Below are positions 61,439 through 64,000 of a stretch of 64,000 nt of DNA, piece by piece. How positions within the stretch are numbered: the stretch's first letter is position 1; each line of letters opens with the position of its first letter. Below the pieces are notes generated by a model. The model was not told the DNA's origin, did not search any database, and saw nothing but the letters and a program-made list of their open reading frames with translations. The translations under genes and the position numbers were made by a program. The DNA is from an uncultured SAR116 cluster alpha proteobacterium (GTDB lineage: Bacteria > Pseudomonadota > Alphaproteobacteria > Puniceispirillales > Marisalimonadaceae), in NCBI GenBank assembly GCA_902619805.1, contig CACNGC010000002.1, positions 202,678 to 266,677 of the forward strand, in the 5' to 3' direction.

Positions 61439-62798
61439 AGATATTGTGATTATTTATTGCTACTTTATTATTTCGATTTGATTTTTCAAGAGCAAATTTT
61501 AGGTTAATTATCTTTTCAATATGTTTTTTATAATTCTCAATATCAGTCTTTGAAATATTTTTTCTTGCAGGTAATTTTATTCTCATTGGATTTACTTGAA
61601 TGTTATTTTTTATCACTTCATAATGCAAATGTGGCCCAGTTGATCTGCCAGTAGTTCCAACATAGCCAATTATTTTACCCTGTAAAACTCTTTTCCCAAT
61701 CCTAACATTTTTATGAAATCCAGATAAGTGTGCATAGGCAGTTTTATATGTTCCTGTATGCCTAATTCTAATATATTTACCATATGACCCATTCCATCCT
61801 GCTTTTTCTATAACTCCATCTCCAGCAGCAAAAACTGGTGTTCCAGACGGTGCTGCAAAATCAAGTCCTCTATGCATTTTTGTGTATCCTAAGATAGGAT
61901 GTTTTCTGTTTCCATACCTACTCGATAACTTTGCGCCATTTATTGGTGTTTTCATTATTGTTCTTTTTGAAGAATTTCCATTTTCGTCATAGTATTGTGG
62001 TAAGCCGAATTTATCTTTGTAATTGAAAAAATTTAACTTATTTCCTGATAAATTTATAGAGACATATTTTATTGGCTTTGTTTCAGTAACTAAATTACTT
62101 AAAGCATCAATTTTTTTTGTGAATAAAACTTCAAAACTGTCTCCTGAACGGATTTCTCTTTGAAAATCTATTGAGAAGCCAAGTAAACTTATCATTTCTA
62201 ACAAAGTGTTTTCAGGCATTCCTGATTCAAGAGCAGAAATATATAAATTGCTCTTAATTACACCTTTAATTAGTGTTTCTTCCATTCTTGAAGGTCTCAA
62301 AAACACTTGTGAATTATATTTATTATTTATATCTTGCCACACAAAAATGTCTTTAGTTTTGGTATAGTTTAATTTTAGAGCTCCTCCAGTAATACTTGAC
62401 GGATTAGAGTAATGTATTGTCATTCCAACAGGAAGAGAACTAAGTATTTTATGTCCATTATTGAGTTCACCAATTGTGTTTATGATTTTACTGATGTGAT
62501 AATTTTCAAAATTAATTCTTTTTAATGCTATGCTCAGATTCTCGTTTTTTTTAAGTCGTGTTTTTTTTATATTGGCAACTGGTTTTGCGCCAATTTTCTG
62601 TACTAAATTAAAAATTGTGTCTGCTGATTCTTCAAGATTAAAGAGGTTTAATGGTCGTTTGACAGGAATGTTTTTTGTATTGTTTTTTATTTGTGTTGAA
62701 TATGCATCATTAATATCAAAACTAAAAAGCAATATTAAAAACGAACCTAATACAGGAAGAAAATGGTCTAACGATATATTTTTAAATACTTTTTTCAT
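61437..62798 (-). CDS. M23 family peptidoglycan endopeptidase
   Basis: A 453-residue envelope metallopeptidase. An N-terminal hydrophobic anchor (LPVLGSFLILLFSFDI) precedes an OapA/LysM-like region (residues about 55-200) and a C-terminal M23 domain: MHRGLDFAAPSGTPVFAAGDGVIEKAGWNGSYG with the H...D ligands, and YVGTTGRSTGPHLHYEV with HxH. All zinc ligands are present, so it is probably active and cuts peptide cross-links during cell growth or division, like MepM. Single leftward gene convergent with clpB. Confidence 0.92.
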   Translation of the reverse strand: MKKVFKNISLDHFLPVLGSFLILLFSFDINDAYSTQIKNNTKNIPVKRPLNLFNLEESADTIFNLVQKIGAKPVANIKKTRLKKNENLSIALKRINFENYHISKIINTIGELNNGHKILSSLPVGMTIHYSNPSSITGGALKLNYTKTKDIFVWQDINNKYNSQVFLRPSRMEETLIKGVIKSNLYISALESGMPENTLLEMISLLGFSIDFQREIRSGDSFEVLFTKKIDALSNLVTETKPIKYVSINLSGNKLNFFNYKDKFGLPQYYDENGNSSKRTIMKTPINGAKLSSRYGNRKHPILGYTKMHRGLDFAAPSGTPVFAAGDGVIEKAGWNGSYGKYIRIRHTGTYKTAYAHLSGFHKNVRIGKRVLQGKIIGYVGTTGRSTGPHLHYEVIKNNIQVNPMRIKLPARKNISKTDIENYKKHIEKIINLKFALEKSNRNNKVAINNHNI

Positions 62799-62934
62799 AA
62801 TGTGGGCGATATTGACTTTATATTTTTAAAAAGTCAAGAATACAATTTCTGCATTGCATTTTGAGTAATATTTTTATTAAAAAAGTTATTAAAAAAAAAA
62901 AGTTAAATTTTTGCATTATTTTTGTCTTTTAAGT

Positions 62935-62963
62935 TTGACATATGATAATATGCTGAGTATAAA
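62935..62963 (+). promoter_or_regulatory. Strong sigma-70 promoter of the rRNA operon
   Basis: Perfect TTGACA, a 17-base spacer and TATAAA, about 230 bases before the mature 16S 5' end. It is the best promoter match in the window and the only one expected at an rrn operon. The 397-base gap between the M23 gene and 16S holds this promoter, the leader below and otherwise AT-rich sequence with no convincing gene. Confidence 0.88.
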
Positions 62964-62969
62964 CCCCAT

Positions 62970-63195
62970 TCGATTGAAATTAATCGAAATCTCCTTGTTT
63001 GGAGTTATCTGTTTGATATTGTTAATTAAGAAGAGATTCACAGACGGCGGTTATGTGTTTTGTACAAAATATATATGGTCGTCTACTGAATCGCGCAATT
63101 TACCATAATAATGTAAACAAATTTATTTGTTTGTCAGTAACTTGAGTGTGAAGGTATGATTACCTTTTCGGTTGAATTTTTAATTCATACCCATC
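62970..63195 (+). other. rRNA operon leader (pre-16S)
   Basis: Untranslated leader between the rRNA promoter and 16S. It contains a perfect 6-bp hairpin AAGGTA/TACCTT with loop TGAT (63151-63166), possibly a boxB-like element, and GGTATGA (63153) can pair instead with TCATACC (63185), close to the 16S 5' end. These may serve antitermination and RNase processing. The 3' flank needed for the processing stem is outside the window. Confidence 0.55.

Positions 63196-64000
<805 letters not shown>

Noticed and set aside
62911-63108. 65-residue ORF upstream of 16S
   Set aside because: It covers the rRNA promoter and leader, has no ribosome site and resembles no family; a chance frame.

Overview
This window is AT-rich, tightly packed bacterial chromosome from an alphaproteobacterium, most likely a marine, streamlined, low-GC lineage. 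The evidence is a partial 16S rRNA gene of alphaproteobacterial type at the right edge and several gene orders typical of Alphaproteobacteria: argH-lptM-lysA divergent from tlpA; bolA/dnaJ-like/cobS/cobT/rpmB; aroK-aroB-HlyC/CorC; xerD-accA; argJ-ppiC-secA; rodZ-ispG-hisS-prfA-prmC-DUF4167-clpB. A class I lysyl-tRNA synthetase also fits. Intergenic gaps are mostly under 50 bases, and many neighbouring genes touch or overlap. I cannot place the genus; HIMB59/AEGEAN-169-like or SAR116-like marine groups are guesses.

Layout. 1-6 kb: 5'-truncated gyrB, then leftward genes: dadA under a tandem glycine riboswitch, an EamA transporter, a rhodanese-like protein and a renalase-like FAD protein. 6-9 kb: a rightward cluster of a HAD protein, an orphan ABC ATPase, a pteridine-reductase-like SDR and folB, then leftward gloB. 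9.8-12.4 kb: chorismate mutase, a HisC-type aminotransferase and prephenate dehydrogenase (aromatic amino acids). 12.4-17.3 kb: DUF218, a zinc-ribbon protein, lysA-lptM-argH and tlpA. 17.3-21 kb: leftward yggT-folD-small membrane protein-pduO-etfB-etfA. 21-24 kb: ynjB-ynjC, an ABC importer without its own ATPase. 24-33 kb: a DJ-1-like gene, DUF1289, aspS, ctaA, groESL, class I lysS, pyrD and rpmB. 33-43.7 kb: cobT-cobS-DnaJ-like, bolA, the CorC-type protein, aroB-aroK, a small membrane protein with a large exported unknown, xerD and accA. 43.7-52.6 kb: nitrilase-like, grxC, mutT, argJ, ppiC, secA, DUF1178, ubiG and lysC. 52.6-62.8 kb: rodZ, ispG, hisS, prfA, prmC, DUF4167, clpB and an M23 peptidase. 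62.9-64 kb: an rRNA promoter, leader and the first ~800 bases of 16S rRNA.

Most of the window is ordinary housekeeping DNA: aromatic, lysine, arginine, isoprenoid, folate and heme A synthesis, translation, secretion, chaperones and cell envelope. I see no prophage, transposon, CRISPR array, toxin-antitoxin pair, defence island or secondary-metabolite cluster, and no convincing new multi-gene system. The points most worth a second look are regulatory or concern gene boundaries: the glycine riboswitch on dadA with a visible Shine-Dalgarno-sequestering complement; clpB, whose full N-domain can only be read from a non-AUG start; the ATPase-less ynjBC pair and the permease-less NitT/TauT-type ATPase; a 10-bp inverted repeat before ynjB; competing hairpins in the DUF4167 leader; and two small genes absent from the ORF track (lptM-like and a 46-residue membrane protein).
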